A stretch of DNA of 64,000 nt. Origin: Druceiella hillmani (lineage: Eukaryota; Arthropoda; Insecta; Lepidoptera; Hepialidae). The stretch lies in NCBI GenBank assembly GCA_039881145.1, contig JAYKKI010000126.1, forward strand, positions 4,459,199-4,523,198, given 5' to 3'. The notes beneath the pieces are model-generated. The model saw only the letters and a list, made by a program, of their open reading frames with translations. It did no database searches and was not told the origin of the DNA. Below, piece after piece: positions 23,118-34,253 of the stretch. Made by a program: the position numbers and the translations under genes. Positions within the stretch are counted from its first letter, which is position 1, and each line of letters begins with the position of its first letter.

Positions 23118-23984
23118 GACTTAAAAAAAGGAATATAGATACATTAGGTACCTAAACCTATATCATAACTATAGTTTTCAGGTAGGTACCTACTTATGAT
23201 ACGGAATTCAATTCGTGTTTGACCAGTTTTTATAATAGGGTATGATTACATCATGGGATTACAGCATGGGATTGGTATTTAGACATAAAACATTTTTTAT
23301 ATTTCATGTTTATAAAAATTTGAAATTTGTCTGTACCTACGTCATCGTTTTTTTAAATATTATTTTTGTTTGTTTGTAAAGACCGGCTTTAGTGGGTTGA
23401 TAAGGACCGGGTTACAAAAAGCATCGTGAATACTTGAAGAGGCGGGTGAACGGGGTGGCATTTGTGACAGATCAACATAAAGGTATAAATATTTCTAGTA
23501 TACAGTTGCACCATTTAAAAATTAGGATGATTATATTAAACTGACGAAATGAGTAAGGTCTACTCTCCACGTTGTATCCGGCAGATAATTCAAAGTAAAT
23601 TATATATTTATGTTTGTCCAACGGTTGATCACACCTGAAGTTTAATTTGAATATTTCTTGATGACAAGTAATCTAGTAGTTATCAACCATAATTTTAAAA
23701 AAATATTGAAGCTCATGTATATAAGATAAGTGCTTTATCGCCACTAGTTTCATATCCAATGCTTCTTTACTCAATAACTTTTATGTTACCTAATAAAAAC
23801 CTCTCCAAAAAATGTTTGCTGCTTAACATACATATTTACTATTGGAAGATTGCGTTTCCGGCGCTGCTATTATCCAAATCTCCAAGGAGACGGATATGAT
23901 TATTCGCGTTTTATTACAAATAAACTTAACGTCTGCCGATATTAAAATACAAAAAAATATCCCAATGTAATAAGCAACATTCCG
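23118..23984. other. Non-coding stretch with one GC-richer patch
   Basis: At 23380-23470 there is a patch with 'ggaccgggttac' and 'gaggcgggtgaacggggtgg'. It cannot be read as a known protein. No gene. Confidence 0.45.
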
Positions 23985-24600
23985 TGCTCACTTACGCGCT
24001 TCAAAGAATTCATAATTTCAATTAAATCGGCCCTTCCAACCCCGCCCGGCGAAATGTTCTTTGAGGATCTATCCGTAACAGAAATCTTCGCCTCGCTAAA
24101 ATTCTTCGCCGTCCATTACTTGGCAACGCCCCACACGGCACATATTTCAATAGACACCGCCCTAAAGCAATTTAAACCCATTCCCATTGGCCAAATTCGT
24201 ATAATGTCATCCCCACCATAACGGACCGAAACTATCCGAGCATGACCGAAACGGGACAACAGAAGCGCACCCGCCAAAGCTCGCTTCGGCGAGCGGAAGT
24301 GAGACAACAGTAAGGAAGACCATTGAATATTGCATGAATCGCATATTAAATGTGTATGAGAGAAATAATGGATTCTTTGTTAGTTTCTAATCGAATTTAA
24401 ACGATATTGAATCGTATTCAAATCTAGCCTTCGCGCGAGATAGACGTATATAGAGTGCGCATGTAAAAGACAGAGTATGGCGTTAGTTTCGCCGTTGCTT
24501 TTGTAAATATTTTTGAATGTAGAGCGTAGAGTCCTATGTTGGTTTGCGAAGCCGGTGTTGTATTTGATACACTGCCGTCGAAGTTATCACAATACGAGGG
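23985..24600 (+). promoter_or_regulatory. GC-rich island, candidate promoter of the gene starting at 25215
   Basis: The stretch 23990-24310 is the longest GC-rich block near the candidate exon, with many CG dinucleotides and a CCAAT box (ccattgg at 24184). A second CG-rich patch follows at 24425-24520 with a TATATAG box at about 24448. Neither strand gives a convincing protein. The minus frame 24307-24116 is open only because of the base composition. Position, composition and boxes fit a promoter for a plus-strand gene. The exact start site cannot be given. Confidence 0.4.
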
Positions 24601-25214
24601 TGGAACTATTTCCTGATATTTTAATCAAATATAAATTGATACTAAATGAGAATATTTATTTGTTAATTAATTAAGATGTAAATAAACGTTAGTTCTTGTA
24701 ATCGTATTAATTAAGCGATAATTACTCAAGTTGACTGCGGAACTAATATAATTATCGGTTTGAAGTTAAGGCCCGAAGTATGAAGCGCTCTTAACGGACC
24801 CTTTTAACATTCGATATCGCGTTTTGTTTTTTAACAGAATTTTTTTTTAATTGTGTAAATAAAAAAAAAACTCAAACCGGAATAATGTTAAAGTGTGTTT
24901 ATCTTTTATTAAATTGCTAACCGTGATGGATAATTTTGGAGTTTAATAAGGTATCTATTATTATTTATTTTATTTTTTATTTTCAATTTTTTTTAATTTT
25001 AAATAAATAGATTTTTATTTTTAACTCTGTGCACTGTGTGAAGAAGAAGTGACTCGGTTCTGTTAAGTGATATTTATTTTTAATCGAAACGTTATTCGGA
25101 TTAGCGTCGACGAAATGTTGGTTTTTTGTTTCAAAGAAAATATAAATGGATGTTTAAATAAATAATAATGTAGATTAATATTAAAGACGAAGGTGCTTTA
25201 AATAAGTAATTTTA
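24601..25214 (+). other. Possible 5' UTR
   Basis: AT-rich sequence between the GC island and the candidate first coding exon, with no long frame and stops in all frames. It may be a 5' UTR, possibly itself spliced. This follows only from its position. Confidence 0.3.
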
Positions 25215-25284
25215 ATGAACTACAGGCTAGACAGCCACCGTGCTGTTGCCATGCTCAATAATCTGACCGGGACAACGCTTGGAG
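25215..25284 (+). CDS. Candidate first coding exon of an unidentified gene
   Basis: The ATG at 25215 opens MNYRLDSHRAVAMLNNLT and five more residues, then phase 1 reaches GAG/GTAATG, a good splice donor at 25285. An in-frame TAA lies 12 bases before the ATG. The 70 bases are GC-rich with varied, protein-like codons, standing out sharply from the AT-rich flanks. The base TACAG at 25221-25225 could alternatively act as a 3' splice site, making this an internal exon of about 59 bases. The next exon is not seen, so the intron would run beyond this window or end in an exon I missed. I do not recognise the protein. The upstream GC island supports a promoter-proximal position. Confidence 0.45.
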
Positions 25285-25639
25285 GTAATGTTTGAGTTAT
25301 TTTGTAGTAAAAAATGTTTTAGTGTGTATAGTATGATCAAAGAATACAAAGAATACTTAATTCTTATTATATTTTTTGCAGCGTAACCTAAAATACAAAA
25401 CTTTCATTAAAAATTCAGTAAATGTCTTAACTTGACAAAATATTTTTATTTATATCTATAAAGATGTTTTAATATGTCAACATGATTTGAAGCAAATTAT
25501 GATCAAAAATTAGATTTAAAAAGTCGACTACAATCAGAGCAACTTTAAGTAGAAGTCAGTCTTATTCATCTAGTAGTATAAAGAGTAAAAAAATGCCGTA
25601 TTATAAACTACCTACGTATATTTAAATTATAGCTATACT

Positions 25640-27010
25640 TCAGCACAATGAATTTATTTTGTAAAAAGTTTTTATGGAAAATTGTTCATAATGACGAATG
25701 TCTACTACTAAAAGCAATTTCTAAAATTATTCCCTTTAGCATGTCTGTGTGTTTATGTTCATATCATATAAAAATAACTAAATGGATTTGGATGAGTTTT
25801 TTCACTGTTTTTTACTCAATTTCTTTACTAAATTAAGAAGTAGATACTCGTATAAACTATTAGGTACGTTACCGTATCAGAAAAGACAATAATTTTTCCG
25901 TTTTTTGTCTCAGGATCTCTGTTTTTTTGTTTGTTGGTTTATGTTCGCATTATATAAAATATGCAAATGGATTCGGATGAATTTTTCATTATTTTTTAGT
26001 TTAATTTCTTTACTAAAGTAAAAGATAGGTTGTTGTACGGACTATTACGCTACCGTGTCAAGGAACTTGGCTGTTAAAAAACGAAAACTTTTCGTCTTGT
26101 TAAACTCAATATGCCTGTTTTTTTATTTGTCTGTTTATGTTCGCATCATATAAAATATCTAAATGGATTCGGATGAATTTTTCATAAATTTTTAGTTTAA
26201 TTTCTTTACTAAAGTAAAAGATAGGTTGTTGTACGGACTATTACGCTACCGTGTCAAGGAACTTGGCTGTTAAAAAACGAAAACTTTTCGTCTTGTTAAA
26301 CTCAATATGCCTGTTTTTTTATTTGTCTGTTTATGTTCCCATCATATAAAATATCTAAATGGATTCGGATGAATTTTTCATAAATTTTTTTACTAAAGTA
26401 ACAGGTAGGTGGTTGTACGGACGGGTTGTATTACACTACCGTACCAAGGAACTTGGCTGTTAAAGCACAACAAAAATTCGTTTTTTTAACTTAGTGTCCC
26501 TGTTTTTTATTTTTTTGGTTTTTGTTTGCAACATATAATAATTTCAATAACGTAATATTTTTCATTGTTTTTAGCTTAATTTCTTTACTAAATTAAGAAG
26601 TAAATACTCGTATAAACTATTACGTTACCGTGTCAGTAAAAACAGATAATTTATCAGTTTTTCGTCTAGTTATAGCTGTTTGTTTGTTGGTTCGCATTAT
26701 ATAAAATATCTAAATAGATTTGAATGAGTTTTTCATTGTTTTTTTAGTTTAATTTCTTTACTAAAGTAAAAGGTATGTGGTTGTATGGATTACGTAACCG
26801 TGTCAAGGGACTGAGCGGTTAAAAAACAATTTTTTTGTTTTTATATCTTAGTATGGCTCTTTTTTATTTGTTGGTTTATGTTTGAATCATATGAAAATTA
26901 CTAAACGACTAAGTTTATATTTTTCATCATTTTTAGCTTAATTTCTTTATTAAGTTAAGAGGCAGGTTCTGGTATGCATTATTCCACTATCGTATCAAGG
27001 AACTGACTTA
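25640..27010 (+). repeat. Tandem repeat, about 7 x 180-196 bp
   Basis: Seven units are marked by 'tttatgttcgcatcatataa' or variants (near 25751, 25939, 26130, 26325, 26515, 26690 and 26877). Each also has 'tttctttactaaagtaaaag' and 'attacgctaccgtgtcaagg'. The second and third units are nearly identical over about 196 bases, so the array has grown recently in its centre. The 62-codon frame 25648-25836 is part of the array. Confidence 0.9.
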
Positions 27011-28424
27011 TAGGAGCTAAAGTTGCGAAGACCAGCGGTTGCATATATGCATTGTAATTGCAAAATAATGGTATAACAATTTTCTTCTCAGTTATAAATT
27101 CGTATCGAGTTTTCATGTACCTAGTTGTTGTAGTGATGCATTTCCACTTGGCTCTGGTGGTTGCGGTGTGGAAACACTCAACTGTGCACCGGATCTATAC
27201 TTTGTCGGATTTATTTATCGTGTATAGGATCGGCTTTTTGACCTTTTGCGCTCTACTCGACTGCGAAATACAAGTCGCTCAATTGAGGCTTTTCCCCGTA
27301 TGATGGGACCATAGAACTTAAGTATTCGTAACTGCACAATCGAACAAAGACCTTCTACAGTACAAAGTTATCTAAGAATGCAGACATTTGTGGGGTGCAC
27401 TGTACAGGTGATCAGCACCCGGTGCGTTTTTCTCTGGTATTGCAGTTTAACTGCCTAAGTTTCAGTTCAGCGAGCAAATTTGCAGCAGACCTTGTTTATG
27501 GAAAACTAATATACAAAATTAAACACGTAGATATCTAAGTTGATAATAGTTTTTAATTCAGTTTTTTTTAAAGTTCTTCACCAAAATTATTTTGCATCGT
27601 CCCACAAATTCATTCTGAAAAATATTAAGTCGCCATAAAATATCGTATCATTATAATCTATATTTAAGGAGCAATGAAGTTTTTTATTTTCCTATTGTAT
27701 TTAAAAAGTCACCAGTTATTGTTATCGAAAAAAATTGGGTATTTAGTTATATGTCATTGTTTATTGTTTACAACCTAATCAATAGATATTTAAAATAAGG
27801 ACTGACCGTTTTCTGATAAAAAGAAAAAAAATAAACTTTGAAATCTGTAATTATTATGCAATTTGTATAAAATTCTATTTTTTTCTATTTCATCGATTTT
27901 TACATCTTTACATCCCTATCCAACTGAACTTTTTCAATGAAAGTAGAGTTTGACTCATCGCAGTTTATCGATTACTAGTGATATTATCTGGGCGTTGAAA
28001 GTATGTCGATAGATACATAAAATTAGTTATGACTATTCAGATTACGAGCTCTGTTTATTGAGGTATGGTATGAGTAATAAACTCCATTTTAATTGTAGTA
28101 AATATCCAAAGGTTATATTCTTCCGCACACATTGTACAATTATTAATAACAATTTTCACTATGCTACATACATTACCACGAGCGATATGTGTGCGAGATA
28201 TCGACGTAATTATAGATAGTTCACTCACATTTCATGGCTATTTATATATAATTTTGTCTCAGATGTAACAGAGATATTATTCAGAATTCTCAAGACTCGA
28301 TATTCATTTCGTATATAAAAGCTGTAAAGTGCCTGTATTTGGTATAAACTTGTAATGAAACTAGTCATATTGTTTTTTTTTAAATTTAAAGATTTTCTAA
28401 GTTTTTTTTATATACTGTTTAGGT
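27011..28424. other. Non-coding stretch with an unsupported 81-codon frame
   Basis: The plus frame at 27058-27303 covers a GC-richer patch (27130-27480) directly after the tandem array. It reads hydrophobic residues such as YLVVVVMHFHLALVVAVW but matches no family I know. The rest is AT-rich. Confidence 0.4.
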
Positions 28425-28890
28425 ACTAGTTTTATTGAATGATACATTGTATGATGACTTAAATTAAATAATCTGCTATTGATAAAACTGTGACAGAGTG
28501 AGTTTTTTACATGGAAAATATTTTAAAAAGAGTGACTGATTTAGGATAAAGATTGATAATAGAAGCCAGAAAACGCGTTTTTAGAATTTTTATCTCTCTA
28601 TCTGTATGTTAATTTGTTCGTCAATCCTGCGATATCTACTAGACGGATTTTGATGAAATTTGGAATGGTAATAATTTTGTGCACAAGAGTAATGCACGAA
28701 AGAATAAAAATTCTAATAACTTTTCTTGTACCGAATTTCCCGCGAGTGAAACCGTAGGGCAAAGCTAGTATACTATGTTATGGAGCGACAAGCTGTTGAG
28801 TATTTCCACACGTTTAATTAAATCAAACAATATATTATACATATTATTTGATTTAAGTCATCATATAATGTACCATTCAGTAAAAATAGT
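28425..28890. mobile_element. Element with about 48-bp terminal inverted repeats
   Basis: The left arm (28425-28472) and right arm (28843-28890) match as inverted repeats. The inner 38 bases agree at 34 positions and contain 'atgatgacttaaat'. Between them lies a copy of family R. A sequence like the right arm occurs again alone at 30605-30660, so the ends belong to a dispersed family. No protein is encoded, so it is a non-autonomous DNA element that either includes or has captured the family R repeat. Confidence 0.65.
28485..28775 (+). repeat. Dispersed repeat, family R (inside the inverted-repeat element)
   Basis: It contains 'agacggattttgatgaaatt', 'accgaatttcccgcgagtga' and 'gcaaagctagtat', the best preserved copy of family R here. 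It is related to 12885-13145 and, inverted, to 49815-50290. Confidence 0.7.
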
Positions 28891-31735
28891 CATCAGTACA
28901 TAAGAACGAAACTTAAAAGTCCTTAAATTTTCTTAAGTGCTGGACTATTTTTTCTCTCTATTGGTATGGTTAAAAAATTGTTTCTCCACTTTTATAATCT
29001 TGGGTTCATAGTCAGTTTTTTTTTATTATATAGTTAGTTAAATTGTTTAATATTTACATATTAGCGTAATAACATGAGGGGTTGCGTCAGCTGCATATAT
29101 TATATTCGAGTAAAGGGGTTTTATCATTTTATGTGCCGCAAGCTTGAACCAGATCTAATCATCTGTATGTTTGCGATTTTTATCACTGGTTTAAATTATG
29201 TGTTACGGAGTCTTTGTGTGGATATAGATATTGAAAGGTTTCAATTTAATAGTCGCCATCTTTGTTCTGTGACTGTGTACCTAACATGACGGTAATATTT
29301 GATTTAAATTTGTGTTTTGTTTTATTTACAATATGATATTTTTTATTAAAAAATAATAACTTAAAATCTTGTAGCAAGTAGTACTAAGAGGAAGGAAGTC
29401 GACAAATAGAATTGAAACGAACTGAACATTATGCAAATTTCCCAGTCACCTCTATTTCGTTATTATTTTTTATTTCAAGCTATGTTTTTCTGACATTATT
29501 ATTTTTTTATAAATTGGACGTATATTATATTTAAATTAAATTAGAATAACACTTTTATATATTCAGTGTCCAATTTTTATAACAGTGTCCAATTTTTATG
29601 ATATATAAAAGATGTACCTCGACATATTTTCGAGAAACGTTAGTTCAATTTGCGAATTCTATTTTAGTTTTCGAAAATGTTCATATCAATTAACAATTAT
29701 CGCAAGCAGACAAAAATTATACAAATGTAACCTTATTATATATAAGAATCTTTCGAAAGGGACATTCGTTTTTATAAACTTAATAATCAAAATCCCTATT
29801 TAGGATACGAGTTCGAGTTTGTGCCACTCCACTAATAAGTTTCCCTTGAAAGACTTTTTTATTCCAAATTGATTTTTTAAAATTTAATTAAAATAAATAA
29901 ATTAGTTGACGTGGAAAGATTAATTATCAGTAAAGAAGATTTACAACACACATTAAAGTCATTGAAAAAGATAGTTTTTATTTTTTTGATCGAAAATTAT
30001 CAATATCTAATAATTTGAAAGCGGCATTCCTTTACAACTTGTGTGTTAAGTGTCTCTGAAAGTTTCGAACGCGGTTGATCAGTTTAGGAATTATTAAAAA
30101 ATTCGGTGCTAGGTATTCGTTTTTATTTAAAAAAAAAGATCAAATAGGTCGGATTTTACAAGATAAATCTATGAAAAATGACGACAAAAAGTACCCGTCT
30201 TTGGGTCCTTGAGTTTAGAAGGAAATTATATTTCAAGTGACTAGTAATGATGAGATATGAATGAAAAAAAAATAATTTGAGCATGTGATCTGTTTGAGAA
30301 ATATAGGAGATCATCCTAACCCTCTCCAATTCAATCAAAACGTTATTAACAGACTTTGACTAAACCTGTGATCATGTTGAACAAATTTTAAAGTATCTCA
30401 ATATTATCCAACTAATATAATAAATGTGTAAACAAATACGTATATCAAACATGTACATAAATAATATACGTTCCTCTTCTTTTGCTAGAAATACGAACAT
30501 AGGTACGACCATAAACCGCCTCGCCGTGCGGTTAGTAACTTTGTTAGAGAAGGGTTCGTAGCTTCATAGAAATACTCAATAGCTTCTTGCTCAATAATGC
30601 AGTATATTATTTGATTTAAGCCAGCAAAAATAATAATCAGTACATAAAAAAGAAACTCTTGCATTAGAACTATCGCAAAAACATATTTTTACATTTTATG
30701 GGCAATATTAATTCTCCTGTTCTGATTTTTTAGATTTTAACAATAAAATCATAATCAGTAATAACCAGTAACTCAAGAATCTGTAAGAACAATTAGTGAT
30801 ACTTGCGTAACATGAATATAAATATAGTAAAATACTAATAGTTTCGTAATATTTTTATGAAAGGTGACAACTCCAATTAGGCATATCTCAGAAACTGAAC
30901 GCTCAATGCGATTTTTTTTTATAATCGTTAACTAAAAAAAATTAATAAATTTTCTTTAAAATTCGAGGGTCTGAAAACGAATAAAGAGCATGTCAGTTTT
31001 TCGATCATTTTAATAAATTTATTTCTTATCAATTGACTGATTTTTCCAATGTGAACTTGATTAATAATTACACATAATTCTTAGATATTTTACGAAATAT
31101 AGCAATTCCATTACGTATTTTATTTCGTATGTTACCTTGGATTCGAAGCTTAGAATAAGAATTTAAGAATAACACACGAATATTTTATTTAATTGTTGGG
31201 TAGAAATAAATAAACGGACAACAATTCTAATATTATTTCTATTAATTTCTGAATTTTCAAGGAAATTTGAAAACAATAAATTATTCATATCCACAATAAG
31301 GGCAGTCTCTTTTCACATTTAATATATGTAACAGATAGCGTAGTGTCTAATTCATACGATCTGGTTAAGTAAAATTAAATTTTATAGTTTAAAATGAAAA
31401 AAATATCATTCTGTTGTTATATGAAAAAGAGACAGAAATCCTGAAATTAATTTTGTCAATCTTCTGAGTAAGTCTGCAAATAATACATTATACGTAATAA
31501 TAACTAGAAAATGATGCGGTTAGCCGCTAATATTCGATATTCTACATTTTTTAATTATTCTTTTAATAGCAAATGAAAGTGTTTCTTATTCCTCAACGGC
31601 AAATATTTGTCTGGCATAAACTTTGAAAGGTATAACTACTGATTTAGATAGAATCAAATTATAATTATGTTTTACTCTGTACGATCGACAACATAAGTAT
31701 TATAATCATTCCTTTAGAAATCGTCAGATTATAAA
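28891..31735. other. Long AT-rich stretch without genes
   Basis: The frames at 29074-29289, 29612-29803 (plus) and 30338-30156 (minus) are AT-rich without motifs. 'agtgtccaatttttat' occurs twice at about 29566 and 29584. A lone end of the element at 28425-28890 lies at 30605-30660. A GC-richer patch sits at 30505-30560. Confidence 0.5.
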
Positions 31736-31808
31736 AAATTAAGAAAAGTTAGCAATAAATCAGTAACATTAAATACGTTACTGATGTATTGCTAACTTTT
31801 CTTAATTT
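31736..31808. repeat. Near-perfect 32-bp inverted repeat (hairpin)
   Basis: Arms 31736-31767 and 31777-31808 match at 31 of 32 bases around a nine-base loop. It lies just beyond the C-terminal end of the hAT remnant. Confidence 0.92.
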
Positions 31809-31859
31809 ATAGTAGGTCATATAATGGATCATGATACGTTTTATTTGATATTGAAAATC

Positions 31860-33125
31860 CATAAGGGGTAGGTTGAAAACCTTAGAGCTTCCATGAGGGC
31901 AACTTTACGTATCCGTTCACCTTGAACAGCATCAAATAAGAACTTCTTGCAGTGGGGATCTAAAATGTCGACGTTATCTTGTTAAGGCATAATTCCCCAA
32001 ATTTAATTTGTTTCCCTACATTTCCTATTAAGTTCTTTCGGAAATCATCGACTTATTCCGTTTGTTGAATCAGAGCATTTTTAATCAGGTATCTAAACAT
32101 TGTAGCTGTTCTTGGAATCACATCTGATATAGGCGCACATGTGGAACTTGTTAGTTTTGTTATCTCTACGAAGGATTTCAAGTGTCAAGAGTCGTTGCGT
32201 GATTTCCCATTGGTTACTGGTCAAACTGTTAAAATTTAGGCTCCTTGATTCTGAAATACGCTCCAGTAAATAATATGTTGAGTTTCAGCGAGTCTGAATG
32301 TCTTAATCTAGTTGTACAGATAGTCCTACTTTCTACTTTCTAGTTTTGTATATTCCGAGTGACTAAAATATGTTACAATACGGTGGGCATTAATCGGAAT
32401 TTCTGTTATTGGGAGACTCTTTTAATGGTATTATATATCACCAGCTGAAGGATATGGATGAAGCAAGGAGCTGAAAGAAGTAAAGTTTCCTTCACACATT
32501 TAACCATATTCGAACAAGTTCAAAAATTGGTAGTAAATGTTAAATCTTCAGTTATTTATCAACCGATCTTTATTTTGCTAACTGTTCTCTCATACCTATA
32601 GGTCAGGAATAAGTTTATCCGTGATGTATGTCCAATCAGGGATAGTGTATTGCAGCAAAGCATTATTAGGTAATTAAACGCTCAAATCCCAAATGATGAT
32701 AGATCATGGAAATTGGCTCACTGTCAACAGCGATCATTTCACCATTCAAATAATGGTATCTTTTTGTAAGGGGATCGTTAATATCCTAGAGCGTTTTCTT
32801 TTCAAATACTTGTTGCAGAGATGGTTGTACAGAAGTCTGACTTGAAGTCCGGGCGGATACGGAGGGTCCTGGGTATGATACTGGGGCTTCCATAAACTTG
32901 ATAATAATTAAACTTAACAAAACTTAGTCAGAAACGAATGGAAATTAGTTACATTATTATAATTTGTATATTATTAACGTAAATTAATGGTAAGGGAGAT
33001 TCCTGCTCTTTTTGCAGCGCGACTAATTTTTACACCACACAAAGTACTTTTCGCACTGTTTTGTCCCTCCACAAAATAATGCAAAACCTGTGTTATTTTG
33101 GAGGGATTACCAGGATTCGATATGG
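31860..33125 (-). pseudogene. Decayed BED-finger hAT-type transposase
   Basis: Read on the minus strand, fragments of a hAT transposase with an N-terminal BED zinc finger appear in the right order. At 33110-32990 there is a BED-like stretch (HYFVEGQNSAKSTLCGVKIS) in which the first zinc-binding cysteine is a serine. A Ser/Pro/Gln-rich linker follows at 32895-32830. Then come INDPLTKR and EMIAVDSEPIS (32784-32710), IPDWTYITDKLIPDL (32644-32600) and, near the end, LDPHCKKFLF (31963 onward). Several stops and frameshifts interrupt it. The C-terminal dimerisation region is missing. Such proteins cut and paste hAT elements in the nucleus. No terminal repeats were found, so this is a dead, truncated copy. 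The assignment rests on remembered family motifs. Confidence 0.8.
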
Positions 33126-33825
33126 TTGTGCTAACAACTGTTAGTTACACATAACTGAACTATAATAGTTTTAAATTCAATGACCTGCCCGTATTTCTAA
33201 TACGGGCAGACAAACTTTAGTCAAATTTTAAATACCCATTACAAAAATAAAAACAATAGCGTCACGTCAAGCTCATAATCCGAATTACGAATGCTAATCT
33301 ATAGATCAACAAATTCACTCGGGACATCCCCTAAAATAAAACGTGGGTTATACGAAACAAGGGTATTCCCCAATAAATGTCGGAAACATAAAGATTGTTA
33401 TATTTAATAACCGAGGTATTTCCTTTCGAGAATTTTAATACATGCACAAAAAAGGTTTGCCAGCGCTCGTAAATATAAAATCGGTATAAAAATCGTGACA
33501 ATTTCATTTTTCACAAAAATCGTTAGATTTCGGTAGGACTCATACCTATATAGGTAGAAAAACCGAAACATTGGTAGTTTCAATACCACTAGAGGCATCT
33601 AATTGTTGTTATTACTAATTATATAGTATCGTTTTTGATGTCAAATAATTCCAGTGACTAATTCGTATTTTCGCCATAAGGACCACTGAATAATAGCTAA
33701 CTGATTCTTCACCATAACAACTATTCGCGGCGTCTCTAATAATAACATGTATGCAGTCTTATTCTTGTAATATCTTTATAATATATACTCTTGCGAATAT
33801 TTATAAATTGGAAAGATGATAAATA
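33126..33825. other. Non-coding stretch
   Basis: A perfect small hairpin with 11-base arms (ctgcccgtatt) lies at 33185-33209. The minus frame 33598-33404 has no motif. Confidence 0.5.
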
Positions 33826-33983
33826 ACGATGCGCCTGATTAAGATGCAGTTTTCGTTAAAGAAATATATATGCATACATGTTGTTCTTGAATATTACTAT
33901 TTAATCGATGCGCCTGATTAAAATGCATATTTGTAAAAGAAATATACATGCATACATGTTGTTCTTGGATGTTACTATTTAAT
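33826..33983 (+). repeat. Tandem duplication, 2 x 78 bp
   Basis: 'cgatgcgcctgattaa' at 33828 and 33906 begins two copies that share 'tgcatacatgttgttcttg' and 'ttactatttaat'. Confidence 0.85.
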
Positions 33984-34152
33984 GTTAACGAGTTAAGCAT
34001 ATGATGAAGAAGTAGCTCATAGCCTAAGCCTAACTATTATGAAGCAACATTCATAAATTGACACGGAATTTTCTATCTGATGAACTATATTTTACAGAGT
34101 TTTGGTTAGTAACGAGCAATATTTTTTGAATTGCTCTGTAGAAATGAATCTA

Positions 34153-34253
34153 AAAATTCCGTCACTGACCAAAAGGTACCCAGTATGGGTACCTTTACAC
34201 ATACTGGGTACCTTTACCCATACTGGGTACCTTTTGGTCAGTGACGGAATTTT
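34153..34253. repeat. Perfect 39-bp inverted repeat with an internal repeat
   Basis: Arms 34153-34191 and 34215-34253 match perfectly (aaaattccgtcactgacc... and its complement). The core 'ggtacccagtatgggtacc' and its flank are repeated inside, so 'tactgggtacctttac' occurs twice between the arms. Error-free arms mean the structure is recent or under gene conversion. The 72-codon frame 34102-34320 crosses it and is not a gene. Confidence 0.93.

Noticed and set aside
24116..24307. 63-codon minus frame in the GC island at 24 kb
   Set aside because: GC-rich DNA has few stops; the residues form no recognisable motif and the island fits a promoter better.
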